Shown here: piece after piece, positions 55,445-64,000 of the stretch
Position numbering within the stretch: the stretch's first letter is position 1
How the letters are laid out: every line of letters starts with the position of its first letter
Position numbers and translations under genes: made by a program
NCBI GenBank assembly: GCA_033964015.1
Contig: CM066919.1
Span: 5,298,101-5,362,100 of the forward strand
Reading direction: 5' to 3'
DNA from: Scolanthus callimorphus
Lineage: Eukaryota; Cnidaria; Anthozoa; Actiniaria; Edwardsiidae
DNA: 64,000 bases
Notes under the pieces: generated by a model
Database searches by the model: none
What the model was told of the DNA's origin: nothing
Seen by the model: the letters and a program-made list of their open reading frames with translations, nothing else

Positions 55445-55680
55445 GCACTCTTAGTGACCAAATAGAAATATCGAAATTTTGAAATTGAAAGATATGATTT
55501 TGAGAAAAAAAGTGTCAACGTTGTGATACTTTGATAAGCAAAATATATACTTTCTTTTGCAATGACTTTGCAAAAGGGAAAATGTTACTCGTCCAAAATG
55601 AAATATTCTATTCAAGCAACAGTAAGATGAGTTATAGAACAGAAAAAATACGAGAACGCTCAAAATAGAGGAAACTATAT
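55445..55680 (-). repeat. Dispersed repeat family R2, copy 2
   Basis: Reverse-oriented relative of 34930-35230. Non-coding by its low complexity and lack of a conserved protein. Confidence 0.55.
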
Positions 55681-56309
55681 AGTGAATAAAACGTCTCGGC
55701 CATTTTGTTGGGTCCTGTCTAAATTACACTATTATGGGAACCTTTGTGTTAAAGTGTCGGTGACACTTGAATGGTATGCGTCAGTGGAAAGATTTCGTTG
55801 CGTGATAAACTCATGTATACGACTGCCTCTTTTTGAATAATAGAACCTAGTTTTAAAAACGCAATACTCTGTCAACATAGGGCTGTGTTTGCTAGATCCT
55901 CACATCTCAAAATAAATATTTGGCTTGCAAGTCGCGGTTTAAAGAGGCTTATGTCACGATTGTTTCAACGAAATATTCTAATACAGAACCAGTGGCCAAC
56001 TACTCAAATAACCTAGTATCCTATACATCATATGGCTGGACAATAGTCCTGTGATCTGATTGGCAGTGCACGGGCTCTGTATTTTGCGTATTGCCCAAGG
56101 GCTATATTTTCCGTATTTAGCCAAGTGTCCCGGATGAAGATTATTTTGCGTTTTGGGTTGTTAAAAGTATGGCGAAAGGTTCAACTCCAAGTGATCAGCA
56201 AACGTTTATTTTTGTTCCAGTTTTATAGCCATTTTTGCTTCAGTCCGAGCTTTTTCGATTAATAAAGTGTAAGCTTACTGAGAACCTTCGCAGCACAACC
56301 TCGGAAAAA

Positions 56310-56545
56310 CAGTCAAACACGTCCTTAGTTTAACCAAAACACGCCAACCTATATCGTTGGAAAGCTTATAGAATGTACTAGCGGGCTATGGCAAAAAGAA
56401 ATAGCTTTTTGATAAATGTAATTGTTTAAAGGATTGATTGAATATTTTGGTGTGCCATTTTCACGAGCTAACGCTGCCGAACTGCTGGACCTTGACTCCC
56501 AAGTAACACATCGTTTTAATCCTTAAAGGTGTTTCTCAAAAACAG
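56310..56545 (+). repeat. Dispersed repeat family R1, copy 2
   Basis: Counterpart of 15725-15995 in opposite orientation (tatggcaaaaagaaata, cttgactcccaagtaacaca, aaaggtgtttctcaaaaac). Confidence 0.7.
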
Positions 56546-56870
56546 TGTCTGTTTTTTTGTTTGTTTAGGGACCGTTCATTTTTTATCAGGGAGAGGGGGC
56601 TGGTGGAAATGAGGGGGGGGGGGGGGCTGGTGGAAATGAGGGGGGGGGGGGGGGGGTCACCCAAAAAATACGGCCTCAAAGGGGGGGTCACCCAAAAAAA
56701 TACAAGCACATAACAGGGAGGAAACGAAAAGTTTGTATTTTTTACAGCATGCAATATGTTTGTTACATGTTTCAACTCGCTTATGTTTCTAATTTCACTC
56801 AATACTTATAAAAATTTCGTACATGAATAATAATAATTTCTTCATTTGCGGAGCGCATGAAAAATATTAC

Positions 56871-57099
56871 CTAAAGGCTCAGGTGCCCGTCACTAGGAGC
56901 TTTCATATAACCTATATAATTAGCGTATTTCCTGGGCTCCTGACAGGCTTTGTTTACTATACACAAAAAACTATCTACCCTTTTCTTGAGGCTTGATGAA
57001 ATGCGGTTATCAAAAGTTGGGCGCGCTTCGCGCAAAAAGAAAGAATTATGTAACCCCTCTTTATGTAAAATGTCTTCTACTAGGTCAAATAGGGGACCT
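56871..57099 (-). CDS. Unrecognised terminal exon-like ORF inside the Harbinger-like element
   Basis: On the minus strand an acceptor-like gacactcacctcag precedes an open frame with PLFDLVEDILHKEGLHNSFF, then RISSSLKKRVDSFLCIVN, then GYMKAPSDGHLSL and a stop. The composition looks coding rather than random. I do not recognise it. It may be a captured host exon or a relic of an element protein; the upstream exon is not found. Confidence 0.35.
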
Positions 57100-57252
57100 G
57101 AGGTGAGTGTCACGAAAACGTTTAATAGTTCTGAGGGGGGAACGGTTCCTTAGCTTTGACAGAAGAAAAACGTTAAGAAGAATGAGACTGCATCACTTAG
57201 GCAAGAGTCTATCTTACAGGGCAAGCATTTATAAGAGGGGGGGGGGGGGGGG

Positions 57253-57474
57253 TGTCGGGAAACCTTCGCCCGACGTGCTGGTTCGATCAAAGGGACTGTA
57301 TCTTTCTTTATAATCTTCTCTTTATTCGACAATCACTTCGTTCCTTCGTTCGTTCGTTCGTGAACTTACACAAGCCCTCCGTCCCATAACACCCACCCCC
57401 TATCCTCTTACAATTAATCATTAAATATTACAATCATATCCGGTTACATAACAAGGCGGAAATATTACGTGACA
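57253..57474 (-). repeat. 3' LTR of BEL/Pao element
   Basis: 222 bases, TGTCGGGAAACC to ACGTGACA on plus. Contains cgttcgttcgttcg and matches the 5' LTR except for one missing C in caccccc. Confidence 0.95.
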
Positions 57475-57491
57475 CTCTCCCCCCTTGACTC

Positions 57492-60400
57492 CTAAGAGTC
57501 AACCAATGCCCCTACAGCTATGCGGTCCCGCGCATGTACGGCTGCGGCGCGCCTAGGAAGAATCCTCCTTACCGGAGGTACGTCTGGTGCATCTACCCTT
57601 CCTATATCACCGGCTTGTACCTTGACCTCAATAGGATAGAGTCTCTGAACTGGTCTGTTCAGCTTCATTGGTTTGCCTTTAGTAAGTACTCTAAGACGAG
57701 CTCCTCGCACCTGCTGATCTCTACCTCTAATGACGCCTTCCACTACTCCAACCTTCCACTGATTCCTTTTCCTTTCTTCCTCTGAAACTAAAACTACATC
57801 TCCAATTTCAACCTCACGTCTGTCTTCTGGACCTTTCTTGCCATCATGGTATTCTCTTAAATCTGCCAAATACTCCTTGTGCCACCTGTTCCAAAAGTGT
57901 CTAAGTTTCTCACTGATGTACTTGAATCTAGCATTGTGATCTACTTCTCTATCGTCTGGCGGTTCCTCTACCTCGTCTGGCATCGTGGTAATTCTCCTCC
58001 CGTATAGAAGATGTGAAGGAGTCAATGCCTGCACTCCTACCTCATCATACAAGTATGTCAACGGTCTATCATTTAACGTACCCTCTATCTCTACTAGCAC
58101 TGTCAACAACTCATCATAAGTCAACCTCGCATCTCCTAACGTCTTCTTAAGGCATCTCTTTACACTTCTCACCATCCTCTCAAAGAAGCCACCCCACCAT
58201 GGGGATTTCTCTAAATTAAACCTCCACTCTATACGCTGCAAAAGACAATACTGCTGTACCTCTGGGTGGTTAAAAAGCTCTCTGACTGCTTTTTCTGTTG
58301 CCTGAAATGTCTTCGCGTTATCCGAGACTATTAGACGTGGAACTCCTCTTCTAGCCGTAAAGCGTCTAAGACACCTTCTAAATGCTGGAGCACTAAGATC
58401 CTCCACTAACTCTAGATGCAATGCGCGCGTAACACAACAAGAATAAAGTGCAATGTACGCTTTCTGCATGGTTCCTGTGCTATCCTTGTAGTACAATGGC
58501 CCGGCAAAGTCTACACCCACCCGTGAATATGAATCTGCTTGCTTCACTCGAAAGTCTGGCAGGTCTGCTGCAGGGGGTGCTCTATATGCCTTGCCCTCTA
58601 CCTTCCTGCAAATCACGCACTTGCCTATATGTTTCTTCACTACCTGCCTGCCCTTGGTCACCCAAAATCGGGTACGCAACTCTGCTAGAGTAGCTCTCAC
58701 TCCATTGTGATGTACCTTATGGTGAAAATGTCTAATAACAATCTCAGTTAGTCTGTGATCGTGCGGCAGCAGGATAGGCTTGCAGCTATCCACAGGGAGT
58801 CCAGATTCCCCTAATCGTCCCTGACACCTTACTATCCCTTCCTCTTCAAGTAGACCCAATTTCCTACTCAACTGTTCGTAGTGCGCCTTCTGCTTCAACT
58901 GATATTGAGCGGACTTAATCCACTCGTTCTCTGCACTCACTATCTCCCTCTTAGTCAGCGCACCTGTCATCCTGTCCTTACCACTAATCCGTGCTCTAGC
59001 GTTGTGTACGAAACGTCTAACAAATGCCGTTACTCTGAGCAGCCTACCTAACACACTGAATCTTTCTATGTCGACCACTCTGTAAATATCATACCTTTCT
59101 TCAGTGGCAATCACCATGGCAACAGTCTTCTCTTCTTCGCTGCACTCAGGTGTCTTACCTGTGATGTTCGTGGGCCAGCCCGTCTCAGGCCCCTTCAACC
59201 AGGTGGGACCATTCCACCACAGCTGGTTTGTCTTGAGGTCAGAGGGTTTCGTGCCCCTTGAACCGAGGTCCGCAGGGTTATCTCCCCCCGGACAGTGCCG
59301 CCATGTGCACTCACCTGTCAACTGCAGAATCTCGTCTACACGGCCTTTCACGAACTGCTTCCATTCTCCGCGGTTCTGCAGCCAATACAATACTGTAACG
59401 CTATCGCTCCAGCACACTTCCTGATCAATCTGAATTACTGAGCTCAGGGCTTCTTTCACGTTCTTCGTCAGTTGAGCCAATACCCGAGCAGCCATAAGTT
59501 CTAACCTGGGAATAGTCATTTCTTTCAGGGGAGCAACTCTTGTCTTACTGCAAAGCATACTCACCTCGCGCTCTCCCCCCATGTCATTCACCAGGTACAC
59601 AACAGCACAGTAAGCTCTCTTGCTCGCATCCGCAAAACCATGAAGTGACACCCTACCGACTGGGGATTTGAATACACACCTATCTAGAGCTATATCTCCT
59701 ACCTTGTCAAGCCCAGCCACCCAGGCCATCCATTGCTGCCTATACGCACCCGTCAGCTCTTCGTCCCATCCTGCGCTTGCCTTACACAGTAACTGAAAGA
59801 AAACCTTAGCTGAAACTACAATAGGGCTTACCAGTCCTACAGGGTCGAATACTCCCGCTAGTACCTTTAGTACATTACGCTTCGTGGGAACCAATGACCT
59901 CGCCTTCTCAAGCAATTCTTCGAAACTGAACTTCAACATGTCTTGACTGGTATCCCAGAGTACACCGAGCACCTTGTGTGACTCGCTATCATTCGTGCTT
60001 AGGCTAGTTTTTGCGTACGTCTGTTCATCATACTCACCTAACTTCCCGTCTTGTTCGGCTAGAGCTATTTTGGATTGCACACCTAACTCATTACTCATCC
60101 ACTTTCTGAGTCTAAATCCTCCTTCTGCAAGTCTTCCTTTGCACTTACCAAACAACTCAAATGCTTCCTCTGGTCCGTGTGTTCCTGAAACAAGATCATC
60201 CACATAAAAACTCTTTACAAGTTTCTCTACAAACTCCGGGTCACTCACTTGATAGTTCCGAAGGTGGTGTCTGAGGGTGCCATTCAGTAAAAAGGGTGAC
60301 GAGTTAACGCCGAACATGACTCTGCAAAACCGATACACATTAATACATGAATTCTCATCTCTAGGATTTTCTGGCCATAAGAACCTCAGGCAATCCCTAT

Positions 60401-62870
60401 CGCCCGGGTCGACCTCAATATTTAAGAAGGCCTTTTCTATGTCTGCTACCAATGCTACCTTGTAAGCACGAAATCTCAATAGAATATCAAACAAAAGAGG
60501 GTTCAACGAAGGACCCACATGCAAACAGTCATTCAAGGACACACTCTTACCTTCCTTTGCTGACGCATCGTAAATTACTCGTACGCGGGTACTAAGGGCG
60601 TTTCTCCTCACCACCGCGCGATGAGGGAGGTAATGGACTCTATCTGGACACTCTAGTTCGCCAACGGGTTCTATAATCCCTGCCGCTAACTGATCTTTGA
60701 TCACTGACTCGTACTCTTCTAGCACTTCCGGTTCCTGTCTGAGCTTAGATAACATACTCTTTAATCTACCAGAGCTATTTACGAAGTTTGTCGGCAGAGG
60801 TCTATGACCTACCTTCCAAGGTAACTTAACAGAATAACGCTCTCCGTTAAAAGAAACATTGTCTAGGAACTCTTCCTCTACACTGTCTTTCTCACGTATT
60901 CCTATTGTCTCAAGATCCCAGAGCTTATGGACCCGATTATCTAGTGAAGGCTCTGACAACGGACTGGACACTATCAAATTTACTGAGGTTTCTACCTGTG
61001 CAGATCCCAATCCACATTTCAGAGGTCCTGAAATTACCCAACCTAGCGTCGTTTCTACTGCTACTGGCTCTCCGGGCTCCCCCCGTCTAACACTTCCTGT
61101 GTAAAACTGCCACAAATAGTCTGCACCTATAAGTACTTCTATTTCTAGTTCTTCACTGTTCTTTGCTACGTCTGACAGCCATAGACCACTTAGATGGCTA
61201 TATTCCCTCTTAGCCTCCTCTAGGTGCTCATTGTGAACGCGGGAGATTTCGGGGACCACATACGCTTCTATTAAAACTCCCCCGCTTCCGCTGATGTGCG
61301 CTAATTCTACTTGTACAATATCCCGTAACCCTGACCTTTCCTTGCCTCCGCCAAATGTACATATACTAAGCCACTCCCTTCTCACAACCTTAAGCTCTGC
61401 CGCTTCAGCAGCTTTAGCAGTTACGTACGATTTATGACTCCCTGAGTCAAATAAAACCCGAACCCTGGGGCCCCTCTCTCCCATACGCGCTTGCGCGGTT
61501 TGTAAAGCAACATTTCCCCCAGCCCCCACATGGTATGTACTGGAATTTGAAACCGTAGGCGTTCCCTCAGTCCCTCCCCCTGAACTATTTTCCTTGCGCT
61601 GGCCCTCCCCGCCTGCGCCCTGTGGCTCGCCCTTGGGGGTAGAACAAATAGAGACATGGTGCCCCCCTTTGCAATTACTACAGCTACTCTCACAATCACT
61701 AGCTAAATGTCCTCTTACTAGACACTTGAAGCACCTTCCGAACTTACGTAAACAGTCTTTCCTTTCTCTTACTCTCTTTACTTTCTGACACCGTTCTGAT
61801 TTGTGTTGTTCCAAGCAGAATACACACCGTTCTTTACCACTTGTAAGCAATGCGTTCGCCGTGGGAGGCTGATTCCTTCCTCTGCCCCCCTGGACAACAG
61901 GCTTCACGTCGTGCGCTTCACGTAGCTCAACTTCCTCTAGTAGCGCGTGCAACAGTTCTTTCATTGTCCATTTTGTGTGATCTTGTCCTCTCGTCATAGT
62001 CAATCGCATTTGAGCAGGAAGTTTCTCGAGAACTTTCGGAACAACTATCCCACGGTATGCTCCCTCCTCAGTTCCCAAAGCTCTTAACCCTCGGTGATGA
62101 GTTTCCAGTGTCTCATACATTTTTCGCAATCTTGCGGTGTCCTTGTCGTTATAAACTGGCGCGACATTCAATAGCTCGTTCACGTGAGCCTTCTGGATCT
62201 CGGTCTCTCGCCCAAATCTTCGCTTCAAAAGACCGATTGCCTCAGCATAGTTTGCCTCTGTTAGCGAAAAACCCGCGATCGTCGTTCTCGCGTCTCCCTC
62301 CAACAGACCTTTCAAGTATGTGAACTTATCCACGTCTGTTAGCTGGTGATTGTTGTGGATAGAGCTGTGGAAGGAGTCCCAGAACTCTTGCCACTTTTCA
62401 AACTTGCCACTAAACTTCGGAATCTCCAGTTTCGGCAGTTGTGCTCGTACGTGGCTCACACTGCTTTCCGAAGCAGCGTTCGGAGGCGAATACATTACAC
62501 TGTCGACTGGAGACAATCGTTCCTCTATCGATGCGATCGCACTCAGCATCTCGGCGTGGAACTCGCCGGCTTCTTTTACCTCGGCCGCGACCGTCTCCTC
62601 GGTGGAGCTGTCCTCGTCGCAGAGTAGCGCAAGAATCTCGCTGTCTAGGTCTGCGATCACCTTCGCCTTATCCTCTAGCGTCTGCTTTTGCACCTTTACG
62701 CTCTTTCGAAGTGTCGCGTCTTCTTCTGGGGAACGCCCCCAAATCGATCCATCGTTCGCTGTTTTCTCAGCGCTTGATATTACCGTTCTAACAAACGCCT
62801 TGTGACCTCCACGAATCTTCTTCTGTTTGTTTAGGCTCATTCCGTAGTCCAAATTCAAGTCGAAATCCAA
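57492..62870 (-). CDS. BEL/Pao gag-pol polyprotein, 1,792 aa, intact
   Basis: Domains in order. The N-terminal 140 residues are coiled and acidic. DUF1759-type gag (from about 148: LPKLEIPKFSGKF, then WQEFWDSFHSSIH). Zinc knuckles (about 345-410: CVFCLEQHKSERC, CFKCLVRGHLASDC, CSNCKGGHHVSIC). Aspartic protease (about 470: VLFDSGSHKSYV). Reverse transcriptase (about 730-960: ALVADIEKAFLNIEV, FYVDDLVSG). Pao-type RNase H region (HGFADASKRAYCAVVYLV). Integrase (HHKVHHNGVRATLAELRTRF, CVICRKVEG, VGVDFAGPLY, LIVSDNAKTF, WRFNLEKSPWWGGFFERMVR). C-terminal DUF5641-like tail. The protein copies element RNA and inserts the DNA. No frameshift or stop is seen, so the copy is likely competent. Confidence 0.96.
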   Translation of the reverse strand: MDFDLNLDYGMSLNKQKKIRGGHKAFVRTVISSAEKTANDGSIWGRSPEEDATLRKSVKVQKQTLEDKAKVIADLDSEILALLCDEDSSTEETVAAEVKEAGEFHAEMLSAIASIEERLSPVDSVMYSPPNAASESSVSHVRAQLPKLEIPKFSGKFEKWQEFWDSFHSSIHNNHQLTDVDKFTYLKGLLEGDARTTIAGFSLTEANYAEAIGLLKRRFGRETEIQKAHVNELLNVAPVYNDKDTARLRKMYETLETHHRGLRALGTEEGAYRGIVVPKVLEKLPAQMRLTMTRGQDHTKWTMKELLHALLEEVELREAHDVKPVVQGGRGRNQPPTANALLTSGKERCVFCLEQHKSERCQKVKRVRERKDCLRKFGRCFKCLVRGHLASDCESSCSNCKGGHHVSICSTPKGEPQGAGGEGQRKENSSGGGTEGTPTVSNSSTYHVGAGGNVALQTAQARMGERGPRVRVLFDSGSHKSYVTAKAAEAAELKVVRREWLSICTFGGGKERSGLRDIVQVELAHISGSGGVLIEAYVVPEISRVHNEHLEEAKREYSHLSGLWLSDVAKNSEELEIEVLIGADYLWQFYTGSVRRGEPGEPVAVETTLGWVISGPLKCGLGSAQVETSVNLIVSSPLSEPSLDNRVHKLWDLETIGIREKDSVEEEFLDNVSFNGERYSVKLPWKVGHRPLPTNFVNSSGRLKSMLSKLRQEPEVLEEYESVIKDQLAAGIIEPVGELECPDRVHYLPHRAVVRRNALSTRVRVIYDASAKEGKSVSLNDCLHVGPSLNPLLFDILLRFRAYKVALVADIEKAFLNIEVDPGDRDCLRFLWPENPRDENSCINVYRFCRVMFGVNSSPFLLNGTLRHHLRNYQVSDPEFVEKLVKSFYVDDLVSGTHGPEEAFELFGKCKGRLAEGGFRLRKWMSNELGVQSKIALAEQDGKLGEYDEQTYAKTSLSTNDSESHKVLGVLWDTSQDMLKFSFEELLEKARSLVPTKRNVLKVLAGVFDPVGLVSPIVVSAKVFFQLLCKASAGWDEELTGAYRQQWMAWVAGLDKVGDIALDRCVFKSPVGRVSLHGFADASKRAYCAVVYLVNDMGGEREVSMLCSKTRVAPLKEMTIPRLELMAARVLAQLTKNVKEALSSVIQIDQEVCWSDSVTVLYWLQNRGEWKQFVKGRVDEILQLTGECTWRHCPGGDNPADLGSRGTKPSDLKTNQLWWNGPTWLKGPETGWPTNITGKTPECSEEEKTVAMVIATEERYDIYRVVDIERFSVLGRLLRVTAFVRRFVHNARARISGKDRMTGALTKREIVSAENEWIKSAQYQLKQKAHYEQLSRKLGLLEEEGIVRCQGRLGESGLPVDSCKPILLPHDHRLTEIVIRHFHHKVHHNGVRATLAELRTRFWVTKGRQVVKKHIGKCVICRKVEGKAYRAPPAADLPDFRVKQADSYSRVGVDFAGPLYYKDSTGTMQKAYIALYSCCVTRALHLELVEDLSAPAFRRCLRRFTARRGVPRLIVSDNAKTFQATEKAVRELFNHPEVQQYCLLQRIEWRFNLEKSPWWGGFFERMVRSVKRCLKKTLGDARLTYDELLTVLVEIEGTLNDRPLTYLYDEVGVQALTPSHLLYGRRITTMPDEVEEPPDDREVDHNARFKYISEKLRHFWNRWHKEYLADLREYHDGKKGPEDRREVEIGDVVLVSEEERKRNQWKVGVVEGVIRGRDQQVRGARLRVLTKGKPMKLNRPVQRLYPIEVKVQAGDIGRVDAPDVPPVRRILPRRAAAVHARDRIAVGALVDS

Positions 62871-63013
62871 ATTCTAGTCCAAGTCCAAGTTAAAATCGAT
62901 CACAATAACAACCCAAACGATGTAAACAATCCAATCTTGCGTTCAAATCACTCCATAAATCCAGCTAAATCCACTCCATAAATTCAACTCTATCCGGCTC
63001 GTATTGACCACTG

Positions 63014-63236
63014 TGTCGGGAAACCTTCGCCCGACGTGCTGGTTCGATCAAAGGGACTGTATCTTTCTTTATAATCTTCTCTTTATTCGACAATCACTTC
63101 GTTCCTTCGTTCGTTCGTTCGTGAACTTACACAAGCCCTCCGTCCCATAACACCCCACCCCCTATCCTCTTACAATTAATCATTAAATATTACAATCATA
63201 TCCGGTTACATAACAAGGCGGAAATATTACGTGACA
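63014..63236 (-). repeat. 5' LTR of BEL/Pao element
   Basis: 223 bases; mate of 57253-57474. Should hold the promoter of the element, on the minus strand. Confidence 0.95.
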
Positions 63237-63381
63237 GGGGGCACCAGAAAAAATACATTGGATTTTGGGGGCCACCTAAAAAAATACGGACATGAAAGGG
63301 GGGGGGCCACCCAAAAAAATACAGGGTCTCCCCTCATTTCCACCAGACCCCCCTCCCTGATAAAAAATGAACGCTCCCTTA

Positions 63382-63944
63382 GTTCAAAAGTTATGAAACT
63401 TTTAAATTTTTAGAGCGTGAAAATGCTATAAAATTTGACCTTCGAAATTTAAAAGTTTCATAACTTTTAAAGGACGTGCGCAAAGGTTCTCAGTTCTCAG
63501 GGCTAATTCACACACACACACAAAAAAAAAGAAAATCATCCCAATTATTTGCTTACAAAACGGCAAAATGTCAGATTTGTTGTATGTGATGAACGGCTCT
63601 TCGTACACGATACCTATTATCATATTCGTCAAGAAAGTTGCAGCAGTTTATTTACAGTTTTCCCTGTCAAAATTGAACAAGAGCCCTCCCATTTGAAAAT
63701 GAAAAAGCAGAATTTTAATTTTTCGTAACTATACTATCATGGCATATAAAGAACCCTTTATCTGCAATGTTGTCGAATTTTCTATGCAAATGTGGTGATT
63801 TATTTTCAGGTTGTGTTTTCCAGAGAATTAGAAAATGCGGAGATTCGGTACTGAGTATGCGCTTGGTCGCTGGTCACCGAACAAATCGCTGCCTCGTAAA
63901 ACTAGAAACCGCTGAAATATTTTGCAGTGTTTGCGAGCGACAAA
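63382..63944. other. No gene seen; short hairpin and CA run
   Basis: The inverted pair aaaagttatgaaacttttaa / aaaagtttcataactttta lies at 63387-63470, a relic repeat. acacacacacac is at 63510-63522. The final stretch may be a promoter and 5' UTR for the ORF at 63945. Confidence 0.5.
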
Positions 63945-64000
63945 ATGGCGCGAAGGCTACCCCTTTTCGCGAGTTTTCTACTCGTATTTTATATCCAGTG
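63945..64000 (+). CDS. Possible first exon of a secreted or membrane protein (cut by window end)
   Basis: ATG in a good context (gacaaaATGG) opens MARRLPLFASFLLVFYIQ to the window edge: two arginines then a hydrophobic core, a typical signal peptide. The family is unknown because only 18 residues are visible. Confidence 0.4.
   Translation, partial: MARRLPLFASFLLVFYIQ

Larger units (their letters stand above)
54685..56567. other. Repeat-rich region without genes
   Basis: Holds an inverted pair (ttgggtggtgagaattgtac... near 54835 against the 54910-54960 stretch), repeat R2 (55445-55680, minus), an M3-related fragment (55950-56040) and repeat R1 (56310-56545). No credible ORF. Confidence 0.5.
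57253..63236 (-). mobile_element. Full-length BEL/Pao LTR retrotransposon
   Basis: LTRs 57253-57474 and 63014-63236 (TGTCGGG ... GTGACA) are identical except for one C. The element is transcribed on the minus strand. TGG starts a putative primer site three bases inside the 5' LTR; a polypurine tract (AAGGGGGGAGAG on minus) abuts the 3' LTR. The flanks are GGGGG on both sides, compatible with a 5-bp target duplication in a G run. One uninterrupted polyprotein ORF fills the interior. Near-identical LTRs mean a very recent insertion. Confidence 0.95.
56568..63378. mobile_element. Harbinger-like element (TTA duplication) split by a BEL/Pao insertion
   Basis: Ends GGGACCGTTCATTTTTTATC and GATAAAAAATGAACGCTCCC, flanked by TTA at 56565-56567 and 63379-63381. 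The left part is 56568-57252 and the right part is 63237-63378; both contain G-rich runs and cacccaaaaaaatac. Ends and a 3-bp TTA duplication fit PIF/Harbinger. No transposase is seen in what remains. Confidence 0.72.

Noticed and set aside
57492..62870. Endogenous virus
   Set aside because: LTR structure, domain order and the lack of any envelope-like ORF fit an ordinary BEL/Pao retrotransposon.

Overview
This window looks like nuclear DNA of a cnidarian, most likely an anthozoan such as a stony coral or sea anemone. The reasons are: many small exons with GT-AG introns; a secreted PAN/EGF protein of a kind common in cnidarians; a dense load of MITEs, foldback elements and Penelope-type repeats; an intact BEL/Pao retrotransposon; and an integrase-type DNA transposon. 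The species call is inference. The gene calls rest on splice-phase bookkeeping and on recalled similarity to human CABIN1 and ANKUB1; no database search was run.

Layout. (1) 1-2367: old repeats and a 479-bp foldback element. (2) 2368-3895, plus strand: a two-exon gene for a secreted protein (signal peptide, PAN/apple domain, cysteine-rich linker, C-terminal domain). An in-frame TAG at codon 40 interrupts it. (3) 5603-41207, plus strand: 36 exons of CABIN1 (calcineurin-binding protein cabin-1), about 1,866 residues. The 5' exons lie outside the window, so the PAN gene probably sits inside a CABIN1 intron. CABIN1 introns hold at least five tandem arrays and many MITEs. (4) 41730-50447: an 8.7-kb IS3EU-like DNA transposon with a 6-bp target duplication, long inverted repeats that themselves contain minisatellites, an intact DDE transposase and a decayed HECT-type gene. 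(5) 51360-53608, minus strand: ANKUB1 in one exon with one frameshift. (6) 54317-56567: a tRNA-derived SINE and other repeats. (7) 56568-63378: a Harbinger-like element split by a young, full-length BEL/Pao element (57253-63236, minus strand). (8) 63945-64000: a possible first exon with a signal peptide, cut by the window edge.

The most striking observation concerns two separate CABIN1 exons, at 21498 and 30485. In both, the 3' splice site together with the first 44 or 23 bases of the exon has been amplified into a tandem array directly upstream: 20 splice sites at 56-bp spacing and 6 at 82-bp spacing. Each decoy acceptor would lead into a premature stop, so correct splicing must pick the last copy of the array. 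A 24-bp coding minisatellite (TITEPTPA repeats) also expands exon 27.

Single-base frameshifts recur (CABIN1 twice, ANKUB1 once, the HECT gene about four times), while the 1,792-codon Pao ORF is clean. The host-gene breaks are all 1-bp losses and may be assembly errors; raw reads would settle this.
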